Source: Tupaia tana (Eukaryota > Chordata > Mammalia > Scandentia > Tupaiidae). From it: a DNA stretch of 64,000 nucleotides. The position numbers and the translations under genes were made by a program. Below, piece by piece: positions 23,394 through 34,145 of the stretch; the stretch's first letter is position 1; every line of letters begins with the position of its first letter. The DNA is taken from positions 9,883,236 through 9,947,235 of the forward strand of contig JAKSZU010000003.1 of assembly GCA_026018925.1 (NCBI GenBank), read 5' to 3'. The notes below the pieces were generated by a model, which had not been told where the DNA came from, did not search any database, and worked only from the letters and a program-made list of their open reading frames with translations.

Positions 23394-23684
23394 AGGGAAG
23401 GGCTAGCTCTTAACATGTCTCTTCAATGGCCTTTCTTTACCACCCGGAGCTACTGCATCTCCTCATGGGAAGAACGACTGACTCTGTTCTGCTTTCTTCC
23501 TTCTAACCAGACCTTCTAAGCCAGCATCTGAGCATCGCCATTAGCGGCTCCAGTCCCAGCGCCCTGGTGGACAGGGCTCTCCACAGACAGCTGGCCTCAA
23601 CTCTGGTGTCTGCAGCTCACAGTCACATGCTGCAGGCAAAGTACTCACCTCATCTCCGCCTCCAGATGATCCTACCTCAAGGGG

Positions 23685-23770
23685 CTGTGTGTGTGTGATT
23701 GTGTTCATAGCAGTGCCTGGCACTTCGTGAGCACTGTGTAGACACATAGTTCCTGCTCTTATTATCATAT
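23685..23770 (+). mobile_element. MIR 3' end fragment
   Basis: GTTCATAGCAGTGCCTGGCA followed by GTGAGCACTGTGTAGAC resembles the 3' end of MIR. Confidence 0.6.
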
Positions 23771-23994
23771 AGTTCACATCTGACCACACCTCCTCGCTCT
23801 CATGCCTCGACTCTACCTTCTCCTACGACCACCACCCAATTTTATATACACCCTTTACACATGCGCCTACTCACTCATGTACATGCATGTGCACACAGAC
23901 ACCGACATATGTACACAGAGAGAGCCCATGATCCAATCATGCTAAACTAATCAAGTGCCCAGAACAATTTCACAGGAAAGTTTCATGTCTCAAC

Positions 23995-24160
23995 CATTGC
24001 GTTTGCCATTCTGTCCACCTGGAATGCCATCCTTTTAGCTTATCTGACTATCGATTTCTCTTACATGTCCAGCTCCTCTTCCAATTTGTTCTCCCTGATA
24101 GCATTGTCACCCTCCTTCTGTCATCCACAGTTCATGCCTCCGACCCTTACAGCAATCTAG
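23995..24160 (+). mobile_element. L2 fragment
   Basis: TGTCCACCTGGAATGCC, TCTCCCTGATAGCATT and CACCCTCCTTCTGTC match the order of the L2 3' region as I remember it. Confidence 0.5.
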
Positions 24161-24460
24161 AGACATGGAGAAAGTGTCCTCCCCTCTCACCAACCTATGG
24201 AAATCTGGAGAGAGGCTTGGATTTTATTTGTGTGCAACTCCAGAAGGCTCTGCACACTCCTCTGGAGCTCAGATATTTCATGGTAAAATGAATGGCTTGT
24301 TATTTCCCACTTCTCGATGACTTAAGTCTTAAGAAATGGGTATTCAAAACAGAAATCAAAAGCCAGGAGTCCTAAATCCAGGCTTTATGTCTACCTCTTG
24401 GCATGCTACAATAAACCATTGTCCTCCCCTTCTTCTGTTCACGGTCCTTATTTCTTTTCT

Positions 24461-24560
24461 TTCTTTTTTCCATAAACACTTGTTGAGACACAATGATGTG
24501 CTTGGAACCGTGCTAGGCACTGAGGATATGTCGATTACATGGTGTCATTGTCCTTTTCTT
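24461..24560 (-). mobile_element. L2 3' end fragment
   Basis: CACTTGTTGAGACACAATG and GTGCTAGGCACTGAGGATA are typical of the antisense L2 3' end. Confidence 0.6.
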
Positions 24561-24686
24561 AAGTGTAGTGAAAATTTAACTTCCAAATTATTTTAATTGA
24601 TTTAAGGAAAGTATTTGATCATCTAGAGAAATAAGGTCCCATGAGGTGCCCTGGATAGACATTAAGTTTTCTCAATTGAAAAGTGA

Positions 24687-24952
24687 CTTTTTTTCTTTCC
24701 CAGCAGGTGCATGTACCCACCAGAGAGATACAGAGAGGGAAAGAGAGGGAGATGGAAAGAGATAGAGAGAGCATGTGTGTTCCCTAAACAGGCATGGTTA
24801 CACTGCAATTCTTTCTCCATTTTCCTGTCTTGTGAGGATTCTGAGTGTAGTTGCACATACTCTTGGCATTTTTTCAATTATTTAGGGCCGGGATTCCAAC
24901 CACATGGTTAATCACATGGAATCTGACTCCCTTAAGTACTGGGTCACTGTAA
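24687..24952 (-). mobile_element. Old diverged SINE of the same family
   Basis: CAGCAGGTGCATGTACCCACC, long GA block, degraded middle and head relic (CTTAAGTACTGGGTC). Confidence 0.6.
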
Positions 24953-25129
24953 CAGCACAAAATTTGCTATTCTACAATGAATATTACATTAAATACGCTC
25001 AAACAACATTAATCTCTACTTAGTTCATTTAAGTCATTCAGTAAACTGCTGCATTATTGAACAATTTCAGTGAACTGACACTTTAACTGATAAATAGAAT
25101 TTTACCTAAAGATATTGAATGTTTTTAAA

Positions 25130-25390
25130 TTTTAATTACAGGCTGTGTGAGCTCACGACAGAGAGAGAAAGAGAGAGAGAGAGTGAGACAGAGAGAGAGA
25201 GAGAGAGGGAAATCACTCCCCAGAGAAGAAAATCATGCCACAATTTCTTCTCCTCCAGTCTCCTCTCTGGATTTTGGGCATGCATCCACATACACTAAGC
25301 ATGTTTTTCAAGCCTCTTGGTCTGGGACTTGAACCACACAGCTGGCCATGTGGGATTCAGTGCCTTAATCTCCACACCACTTGCTGCCCT
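25130..25390 (-). mobile_element. SINE, diverged, with expanded GA block
   Basis: GGCTGTGTGAGCTCACGACAG is followed by a GA-rich block (25160-25208), CTCCCCAGAGAAG hairpin relic, middle, and head ending CACTTGCTGCCC. Confidence 0.75.
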
Positions 25391-26685
25391 AGTACTGGAC
25401 CTTTTATGTGACTGGTAACAAACATTGGGAGAAGAAATGCATAAGGCCAATCCTCAAGTCTATAGCTTCAAATTCCAGATGAACAAATATCTGTAATTCC
25501 AATATTCACCAGATTGAGGGTTAAGACAAGGATCTGAAACTGGGGATAATTATATTCTGGCCTCACTGTGAGCTTTTTAGCTACTGAATCATGTGTGAGC
25601 ATTGCCAGGGAGGACACAAAGGGAGGAGATTGGGAGGACTTGGGAAAGGCAACAATTTCAAATGTGACATCTCAAAAGTGCTCTTGGTTGTGGGAAGAAG
25701 ACCTAAACTCTTCACAGAAATGGAGTGATTCAGCTCATGGTCTCATAGTAATGAAGTCGTGTTTGGGCCCAAGCTTATTATATCTGTGAGGTATCCAAGG
25801 TAAGAGTGGTAACCCACCTAGGAAAGACTCTTTAACAATAATTCTTGGTTACGTGCAAAAGCATGACCTCGTGAGAATGTATAATCGGACCTCAGGCATA
25901 TACGTCAGACTAGGTTTCCATCGTTCTCTCTATCAGCCCACACTCTGGAATACACAGTGAAGGGCCAGAGAAACAGTGACGATACAGGGGATCGGAACTG
26001 TATCGCTTGTTCTCCGCTCAGTGCCACGTTGATTCTCCTAAGGGACTGCATGAAGACAGACATGTTAGTTTCCAGTATCCCAAGTGTCAAGTAAAATCTC
26101 CTCAGATGCTTACAACTAAGACTTTTTATTTCTAAATACTTATTTTATTTCTAAATAACAGAATTATGGTAGTATTAATCAGATATATGTAAATCATATA
26201 TGCTATTATCTGTAACATTTATGAATTATGCTAATTATGTAAGAATGTATCAGAATATTGATTCAAGTGTAAAATTATATTAGTATATAAAACAATTTTA
26301 CCAAATTTTGCTATATATTTATTAACTCTGTGTGTCAACCACTGTTCAGAACCATTTTTCCCAGAACAGTTTTAAACCCTTTATGCTAAGAACAAACTAA
26401 GCCTTAAGTAGTTAAGGAAGAACTGTGATTGACACTTTCACCTGGTCTACAGGAATACAAGCTTGTGCCCTTCCTGCAGCTAATATATCGTGAATGACGA
26501 CACAGGTGATAAGTCAAACAATTTCAGGATAAGTTTCCATAAATTTACATGCGCTCTCTCTAAAAAGCTAACTACAAACTAACATGTTTTGAGGTTGTAT
26601 TGCTAATCTTTCAAGATTTTCATCAAGAATAGACATTTTATACAAGTGTTGCTTGATGCCAAAGTCAAAAAGAAATATTAGGTTG
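25391..26685. other. Unique AT-rich sequence
   Basis: No repeat or gene recognised; 26100-26330 is strongly AT-rich. Confidence 0.5.
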
Positions 26686-26687
26686 TG

Positions 26688-26912
26688 TCCCAGCCTCAGT
26701 GGCCCAGGTGACAAAGCATCACTGTGCTATACCAGAACCATGTGGGAGGCCTGGGCTAGGGTCCCAGGTTGCCATAAATGTGCTGGGTACTCCTGTGTGT
26801 GCCCACGATCCCGGCTGGCTTGAAGGCTAGGTTGAGGGTAGCTGTATTGAGAGGCTTTTGTCAAGGCTACCTCTCTCTCAGAAAGGAAATAAGTAACTTA
26901 AAAAAAAAAAGA
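26688..26912 (+). mobile_element. Old chimeric SINE relative
   Basis: A tRNA-like front with CATGTGGGAGGCCTGGGC and a B-box relative (TAGGGTCCCAGG), then GCCCACGATCCCGGCTGGC, a CTCTCTCTC block and an A tail. The order resembles the long SINE, but the sequence is much more diverged, like the copy at 16995-17242. Confidence 0.5.
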
Positions 26913-27074
26913 AAGTATTAGATTATATATAATTTTGTCTTGTCCAAATCGTCAGTTCTTACAGAATTATCAAATACAAAAATACTAATTAAGATATCAT
27001 TCGAAGAGGCAAAAGTCAGACAGCAAGATGTATTGGTTTTGGTTCTCTGACAGCAGGCTTTGGGGATGTGGGTC

Positions 27075-27230
27075 CTTGGGACCTGGAGTCAGCTTGGTCA
27101 CTAATTAGGTGTCATCACCTTCAGCAAATCAGTTTGCCTCTCTTGGGCTTTTGTTTTTTCATCTGTAAAATTAAAAGGGTGTGCTGGATGTTCTCTAAGG
27201 GTCCTTTCATCTCTAAAATTCTATAAGCCA
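27075..27230 (+). mobile_element. MIR
   Basis: Sense MIR landmarks are clear: CCTGGAGTCAG, CACTAATTAGGTG, TTTGCCTCTCTTGG, TTTTTCATCTGTAAAAT and the following GGGTG. Confidence 0.8.
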
Positions 27231-27965
27231 CAATCTTTAGAGAGAACTAGTCTTACCATTATAACCCCTCTGTTACAGAAATCCTAAGTCAATCTACCAA
27301 GCTGACACTATCAGCCAGGATTCTGAAGCAGGAGCAAGTGCCAAGTCATTAACTGTGACAATATTGGTCACAGTATATTGAAGCATTCTTCAGAAAGCTT
27401 CTTCAAGTAATTTAAGAGTGAAAAAAATTACATCACCAATTATGCAAAGGTATGACTCCAGACACTTTTCATTTACCTGAGCTTCCGAACGGGAACATCA
27501 CCAATCCTGGGAACACTTGCGAAGGCTGTTCTTCCAAATCTCAGCCCACCCTTTCCTGAGGCCCTGAAGGCACTAATGCTAAGTTTGTGCCTTCTTCCAT
27601 TTTTACAAAGATGGGAACGTTTACAATAACCAGCCAGTTGTATTTATTCACTAATTATTTATTTTTTTAAAGAAGCGAAATCTCAACCACAGTGAAATGT
27701 TACTCCAACCCACGCATCTGTATTCTATAGTTCTTTTCACATACAGTGTTATAAAGATTGTTTAACTCTATCGAGTCGCTTTGAACGGTAACGTCTTGGA
27801 GGAACATCATTTGCAGAGATGGAGGCATGTGTACTCTGTTAGCAGCCGTCTCCTGTCCCAGGAGGGGCTGGACTGGCTGTACAGAGAGCGCCACCTCCAC
27901 TCCCTCCACGACTCGTGTCTGGTGCTCAGTGAGTGTCCAACTCCGGCTCCTAAAGCCGTGTCATC
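27231..27965. other. Unique sequence
   Basis: No repeat recognised. The region 27780-27960 is GC-richer with CpGs and short open frames on both strands; none resembles a known protein. Confidence 0.4.
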
Positions 27966-27968
27966 TAT

Positions 27969-28219
27969 GGAGGTCCCCACACGCTGACTCCGTTGTCATC
28001 CACTGCTAACTTAGGAGAGACAGACAACAGTTGGCTTCTTTTCCTCAAGGCGTTTTCTTGTACTGAAGATCACTTTGCTTACCATTAAAATTGAATAAAA
28101 TTTAGGCTTTTGGGCTCCTTAGCTGCATTTCTTACATTTGAAGTGAGTGTTATACTACCTTGTCCAAAACTAAAGGACTTGGCTACTAGCACATATATAT
28201 ATTTGCCAAGGAATTAACC
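27969..28219. repeat. Duplicated block, copy A
   Basis: GTCCCCACACGCTGACTC, TTGTCATCCACTGCTAACTT, GCTTCTTTTCCTCAAGGC, CTTGTACTGAAGATCACTTT and GCCAAGGAATTAACCCTTG all recur in the same order at 29772-30165. Copy A has extra sequence between the last two words. Confidence 0.85.
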
Positions 28220-28220
28220 C

Positions 28221-28262
<42 letters not shown>

Positions 28263-28354
28263 GTGTGTATATGTGTGTGTATGTGTGTATATGTATGTGT
28301 GTGTATATACACTGTGTACACACACACACATATTTATGAGTCACTGTGTATACA

Positions 28355-28392
<38 letters not shown>
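28221..28392. repeat. TG tract followed by CA tract
   Basis: TG-rich (28221-28310) passes through TGTATATACACTG into CA-rich (28319-28392). The halves are complementary and can fold on one another. Open frames here encode only Cys-Val or Thr-His repeats and are not genes. Confidence 0.95.
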
Positions 28393-28404
28393 ATCAAACT
28401 TGTG

Positions 28405-28560
28405 TTTGATTCCTAACTCTAATCTGAAGGAGTCACTTAATTTCCTGAGCCTCCTTTTCTCGTAAGTAAATGAAGATAATGACAGTAGCCATTTCACAGG
28501 ACTGTCGTGAAGAGTTAGTGAGACAATGGCTGTAGACAGCGGAGTCATGTGTCATCGAGA
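28405..28560 (+). mobile_element. MIR
   Basis: TTGATTCCTAACTCT, GAGTCACTTAATTTCCTGAG, AATGAAGATAATGAC and TTTCACAGGACTGTCGTGA follow the MIR order. Confidence 0.75.
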
Positions 28561-29495
28561 TGTCTGAAGCAGGACATTTGCATTCAGCAGATGGTGGCTC
28601 TTATTTTGATATCATTACAAAAGTGTCAAGGTTCTTATTCTGTAATTAACCTTTTACACTCCCTTCTATCTATAACACTTGACGATTTATTTGGATTCTT
28701 TGCTGATCCAACGTGAAGAGGAACAATAGGTCAAGTTCTGCCACACTTTTAAATAAAAGATCAGGAGGGCACACAAGGAAAGTTAAGAATGAGAGTCCCT
28801 AAAAATCAAATTAAAATGTAGCACTGGTGATAATTCAAGTTCTTTTGATAAAATGTTTGAGTAATATTAAAACTGTCGAAGTGTATAACCCAGTTTTATG
28901 AGCCTTAGAAGACTTTACAACAGCCACTCCCGAAGTTTTATTCTGCCAGTTTTATGGATGACTCATCACAGCCCGGATTTTCAATGAAACAGTTGATGGT
29001 ATAAACCAGCCTCCTATAAAACAACTCTAGTACAAATCCCATTTTTACATAATGCAATTTAATAGAACTGCTATTTTATGGAAAGAGAGCCACTGGGAAG
29101 CTTGTGATTTCAGGTGTTTTCTCCAGAGTGGGAGGTGGGAGGCCCTTGGTCTGTACTTTGCTTTCAGCACAAGGAAGACAGATTTCCTCAGCAGTCAATA
29201 AGCCTGGGCTTCTCTGAAAGGAAAGCAGGAGAGTGGGTCTCTAGGGTTAGAGCCTACCTTGGCTTTGAAATCAGTCTGAGACTAGCCCTGTGGGAGAAAC
29301 AGATGCACCATGCTGATCTGCAGTTGCTTTTGAAACACTGGCTTCAGGGAAAGCAAGAGAAAAAGAGCAGGGTGTTCTGAGACAGGTTTTTGAAGTAACT
29401 GTTTAGCTGCAGTGCCCAAAATGATTCTGTCAAAATATGAAAACACTTTTTAAAAAAGCCCTCACTAGTCATTACTTCAAAAAGAAAATTCTTAT
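28561..29495. other. Unique sequence
   Basis: Nothing recognised. Confidence 0.5.
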
Positions 29496-29502
29496 ACTAT
29501 TA

Positions 29503-29520
29503 TACGCACACGTGTGCGCG

Positions 29521-29556
<36 letters not shown>
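29503..29556. repeat. Alternating purine-pyrimidine and CA repeat
   Basis: ACGCACACGTGTGCGCGCAC (29504-29523) precedes a CA run. The first part alternates purine and pyrimidine almost perfectly. Confidence 0.9.
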
Positions 29557-29557
29557 T

Positions 29558-29678
29558 GAGGGGATTTCAAGTTTGTGGAAAGTTGAATTAAAGAATGAGT
29601 TTATTTTGTTGCAAAAAATTGGAAATGTAGGCATAAGTTTTCATAATATGCACTTTCCATGAACTCTTCAAAGGCTCC
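29558..29678. mobile_element. Hsmar2-like mariner MITE
   Basis: Terminal inverted repeats: GAGGGGATTTCAAGTTTGTG at the left and the complement of CATGAACTCTTCAAAGGCTC at the right. The interior (GTTTATTTTGTTGCAAAAAA) matches what I recall of Hsmar2-type mariners. 121 bp, non-coding. Confidence 0.7.
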
Positions 29679-29771
29679 TATTATGAATGTGTGTGTATGT
29701 GTACTTAATAGCATTCCAGAAGAGTGGTGAACAATGGATTTCATTGTGGCAGCTACTGGTTGGCCTTCACG

Positions 29772-30165
29772 GATGTCCCCACATGCTGACCACCTTGTCA
29801 TCCACTGCTAACTTGTGCTTCTTTTCCTCAAGCTCTCTCTTGTACTGACGATCGCCTTTTTTTTTCTTTTTTTGGAGAAGTTTTTGCTATAGGGCGCGTG
29901 CACTCGCGAGAAAGACAGAAAGATAGAAAGCAAGAAATCACTCCCCACAGGGGATGGCCATGCCGCAATCCCTTCTCCTCCATTCTCCTCTCGAGATCTT
30001 GGGCACGCACACACACGTGCCCGGCATGAGTTTAAGCCACCAGGTCCGGGACTCGAACCGCGGTCGAGTTCAGCGACATAGCCATTACGCTAACTGCTGG
30101 TCCTGAGATCACTTTGATTACTTATATGGCAACCTGGAAGAGCCAAGGAATTAACCCTTGTAGGA
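29772..30165. repeat. Duplicated block, copy B, split by a SINE
   Basis: Same ordered words as copy A at 27969-28219, with a SINE at 29857-30103 inserted just before GATCACTTTGATTAC. Confidence 0.85.
29857..30103 (-). mobile_element. Long-form SINE with a small head deletion
   Basis: Full tail-to-head order, CpG-rich. The words ACTACGTGGGAGTCC found in sister copies are reduced to GAGTT after CGCGGTC, so about 15 bp of the anticodon-side head is deleted. Confidence 0.9.
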
Positions 30166-30194
30166 GCATCGTTTATTGAAAATATTCAAAGATT

Positions 30195-30478
30195 GGAATC
30201 AGCAGATGGTGTAATGGTTACATTGCTGGACTCCCACATGGCTTACTGTAGTTCAAGTCCTGGTCCTGGACCTGGTAGTTTGAAACTAATGCTGGGCGCA
30301 TGTGTGTGCATGCCCAAAATCCTGAGAGGAGAATGGAGGAGAAGGAGTTGCAGCATGAGCATCTCTTTGGGGATATAGGTGACCATGGTTCACCCCTTGG
30401 GGAGTGATTTCTCACTTTCTGTCTCTCTCTGTCTCTCCAGTGAGTGCACATGCCCAATAGCAAAAATCTCTTTGAGAG
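30195..30478 (+). mobile_element. Long-form SINE with internal rearrangement
   Basis: Head ATCAGCAGATGGTGTAATGG, B-box relative AGTTCAAGTCC, then the middle. Around 30360-30400 the hairpin zone reads TTGGGGATATAGG, ACCATGG, CACCCCTTGGGGAGTG, i.e. a partly repeated hairpin side. Confidence 0.85.
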
Positions 30479-30539
30479 AGAGAGAATAGCTGAAGATCAA
30501 TGTGAGCTGATGTACAAAAACACTAGCTACATGGACCTT

Positions 30540-30780
30540 CAGTCAGAGTAGCTCTGAGGCACTCCTTTCTGCCTGACTCAAGAGGGTCCCCGGTAGATTA
30601 AGGTCCACTTGCTCTCCATGCCAGCGACTTTGGAAACACACCTTTATTGATTGTCTGACCTTCTTGTGCTCACTTCCCCACAGACCTGTGTTGTTTCCCT
30701 CAACTCCCAAATAAACTACATGTATTTGAATCCCCATTTAAAGATCTGTTTCTTGGGGAAATCAGGCTGAATGGCCATTA
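30540..30780 (+). mobile_element. ERVL-MaLR-type LTR fragment
   Basis: GTTTCCCTCAACTCCCAAAT, AATAAACTAC, TTTGAATCCCC and GTTTCTTGGGGAAATCAGGC follow the order of the 3' end of MLT-type LTRs, including the AATAAA signal at 30711. Confidence 0.55.
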
Positions 30781-31955
30781 CCCAGATGGTAATAGGAGCA
30801 CAAAGAAAGATATAAAATCATTCTCTCACAAACTCCTCTGGCTCTCTTCATCTAAATTCACAACTTTCACAAATATTTATAGAGTGTCTCCAATGTATAA
30901 TACATTTCTCCTAGGTAGTTATCAAGATTATAAAGTATTGAACAAAATAATTCATTCCATACCAGAACTTTACAAATTGTACTAAGTTTAACCCAAATAT
31001 AAGTGCGTATTTTCCATTTTCACAAGGAGAATCCTCTTTCTTGGAATGACATTGGTTCTGATCAATCCCATAAACCAGCAATTTTGTCAGAATCACTTAT
31101 CTGGTGATGAGGTTCAATTGTATAACGATTTTCAGCTTATGACAGTTTAGAATTACCTTGAACTAACCCTGAGAACATAGATGGGTTAATTTTGTTTTTG
31201 AAGGAATCATAAGACAGTAACATGTATATACAGATCAATGTGTCCTTCTTACAGGGCATGATGTTTACTTTTAGGAGAATGATGATGTTTTTATGTTAAG
31301 ATAATCACTTTACGGAAGGACAATAAAAATTGTTTCCAAGTAAGTTGGCAATTAGCTTATTTGAGAGGTATGCATTACATTTACATCAGTTTTCTTCTGT
31401 CAAATTCTAAGAATGTAGTTCAAGTTTACAAACCCGAAGATTCAATGCATTTATGGCCAGAAATTTACTCTGCATGTACATAATATTTATGCATCTGTGA
31501 CATGCATCATTTGATTTGATGTCTCCTTAACTGAAACCCGATGGGTTGACATTATCAAGCTGAGCAGATTTTCTGTAACCTTAAACCAAATGTTCTTGTA
31601 CCTGGCAGGAGTGTCAAATGAGAGCTTCATAAAGGCAGCAGGTGCGGACACACAGGGTTAGTCCAATATTAGCGCTAAAATCCACTTGAGTAGAACAGAT
31701 ATGTCAATGAAAGAGAATGACTACTTATACAATATTTAATTATATTATTTCTACTAACGTTACTTTTCCTGGGATTATTGGTACAATGCAATCTAGTGGG
31801 TTTCCTGAAGTAATAACTCTAAACTTTGCAAAAGTCTAAGGAAAATGAGACCTAGTGTTTTGATAAATGGTTATAGAGTAAAGGAAAATATAAAAAGATA
31901 AATGTAATGATTAATTGCACAGCTAAGAGGTACGAACATCTTTTAAATAACAACG
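30781..31955. other. Unique AT-rich sequence
   Basis: Nothing recognised. Confidence 0.5.
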
Positions 31956-31958
31956 CTG

Positions 31959-32207
31959 GGCTGGCCTCTTGGCACAGCAGCTTGGCCTACTGGTAGTGAG
32001 CAGGATCCCACATAGCTGACTACAGTTAAAATCCTGGCCCTGGCAGCTTGAAAAACACATGCAAGGTTTGTGTGGGTCCATGCCTCAAATCCTGAGAGAA
32101 GAAAGGGATTTAGGAAGGGGAATTACAGAGTGGCCATGACTCACTGGGGGTTCTCTCTCTCTCTCTGTTGCTACCACTTGTGTGAGCACACGTGCCTTCT
32201 GGTAATT
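31959..32207 (+). mobile_element. Old diverged SINE of the same family
   Basis: Head relic GGGCTGGCCTCTTGGCACAG, GATCCCACATAGCTGACTAC, degraded middle with CCTCAAATCCTGAGAG, CT block, CACACGTGCCTTCTGG near the tail. Confidence 0.7.
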
Positions 32208-32282
32208 AAATAATAGCTGATTCTTCTTGTACTTTTATTTCAAAATTTGAATATTATTCTGAAGTGCTAAATCATGTTTAAT

Positions 32283-32440
32283 ATTAATTAATGTAATAAA
32301 TATTTAATGAGTGTCTTCAACATGCCATGTACCATGGCATGGCTGAGGTTGAAAGGAGAACAAGATAAACAGATTTTTCCTTCTGGAAACATGAAAGCTA
32401 TATTTGTGCAAACAATGCTAAGTGGCAAGAACAATGACGG
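32283..32440 (-). mobile_element. L2 3' end fragment
   Basis: AATAAATATTTAATGAGTGTC, a diverged CATGCCATGTACC word, GAACAAGATAAACAG and TCTGGAAACATGAAAGC follow the antisense L2 order. Confidence 0.6.
32321..32341. repeat. Perfect inverted repeat inside L2
   Basis: CATGCCATG, spacer TAC, CATGGCATG. Confidence 0.95.
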
Positions 32441-32499
32441 TCAATTGAGGATTTTTGCCTCATTCACTTCATAAAACCATATGCAGAATGACTGTTACA

Positions 32500-32605
32500 A
32501 TGACAATAGTTTATATCTAACCACATACTGTCCACAACACTGGGCAACAATCTTTACATGATCTCATATAATCCTCATAGCATCCTTATGAAGTGTGCCT
32601 AGGGT
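32500..32605 (-). mobile_element. MIR fragment
   Basis: ACATACTGTCCACAACACTG, CTTTACATGATCTCATATAA and TCCTCATAGCATCCTTATGA are in MIR antisense order. GAAGAGGAAACTGAAGAG at 32810-32827 may be the displaced remainder. Confidence 0.6.
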
Positions 32606-32831
32606 TTGTGGTGCCCAAGTTTTATAGAACATGAGCGTCTTTCTTTTAAAAAAAGAATGCACCAGTATTTTATTCAAGAAGAATATTACAAAAACATATG
32701 GCAAATGTGAACATATTGTGTGGATTCTTGCAAATGGAACCTTGAGGTTTAATCTTGGTTGGCTTCATGATAAATTTTTCTCACAGTCCTATTATCTCCG
32801 TAACTTTTCAGAAGAGGAAACTGAAGAGTAA

Positions 32832-33880
32832 AACAGCAGTGCAAATGTTTAAAGAGAACTTAGTCTGTGTGAAAATTGACCAAGTACTGACTGGTAAGTG
32901 CAATGGACCTCACTAATCAAGTTCTCTGGAACAGCAATGAAGAAGATAACTCTTTGGCTTATTTGTTTGTCATACGGAAGCAAGTTTTTTCTACAGAGTA
33001 AGATGGAAAGATTGTGACATATTCATCCCTACTGGCTGATATTTATCTCTGAATTAGAGAACCTGCCTTAGGAAGGAGGATATTTTATCCAGTGTTACTG
33101 GATGACCTAAAGTAGTTCAACTCATAACTTGATGATGAAGAGTGTTCAACCAAGCAGAATAATCTTACTAATCACTATACTTAATTTCCAGTATTAAAGT
33201 TTGCATAAAATTCATGGATTGCTCAACATGCAACTGTGTCCTCTATTCTCATAAAGTAGTAAAAGTAATCTGACATTTTATTGACTTTCAAATGTCATCA
33301 GGTACATAAAGAAGGACATTTGTGTTACTGGGTTGAGTAAAGCAGGTTTTACAATTCTACCTATTTTATTTTCAACATTAATGTTTCACAGTATTTAATT
33401 CAGCTGGAGAAGACTAAAAGGTTGATCAATAGCCAAGGCTGATGCCCAGCAAAGTGCACTGAGATTTATGGCTACTATGGAAGCATAATTTAAAATTATA
33501 AAGAAAGTTTCATTTTCATTTGAAGGCTCACCAACAGTATTGGATATATATTGAAATTTCACTTAAAAATGATACCTTTACATACATATAAACAACTCTG
33601 TTGAAATGAAATGAGTGTGAGAATAGCAATTTAGATTTGTAGAAGCAGGTATGTTAAAAATTAGTCCATCATTCCCCAGTCTTTGATAAAATTCAAGGGC
33701 AGCTACAAAGAAGCTGTCCAGTGGTAGTAAGAGCTACACTGTGGAGAACATTTCAATCTTTTAGACTGAGTCAATGAGAAACAGTGTTGTCCACAAGGTT
33801 GCCTGGGAAATCATTGCATCTAGTGCTCAAGTTAATGGAAGCAATAATAGGAAGATATTAACAGGCATCCTCACATAATC
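32832..33880. other. Unique AT-rich sequence
   Basis: Nothing recognised. Confidence 0.5.
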
Positions 33881-33887
33881 GATTTCT

Positions 33888-34145
33888 TTTTTAATTGTTG
33901 GAGGTGCATGTGCTCACTAGAAAGAGAAAGACATAGGATGGAGGCAGGGGATGGAGAGAAAGTACTCCCCAGTGTGGTGTGGTTATGTTGCAATCCTCTC
34001 TCCTCCATTTCTCCATTTCATGGAAATTTGGGGCATGCTCACAGATGCTCCCAGCAAGCTGTTCAAGCCACCAGGGCTGGGAATTGAACCATAGACAATC
34101 ATGTGGTATTTGGCTCCTTTAATCACTAGACTATGGGCCAGCCCC
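33888..34145 (-). mobile_element. Old SINE of the same family
   Basis: TTGGAGGTGCATGTGCTCAC, GA block, ACTCCCCAGTGTGG relic, and head ending GGGCCAGCCCC. AATCGAT before and AATCAAT after may be the target duplication. Confidence 0.72.

Noticed and set aside
28186-28548. Open frames rich in Cys-Val or Thr-His
   Set aside because: They are translations of the TG/CA microsatellite.
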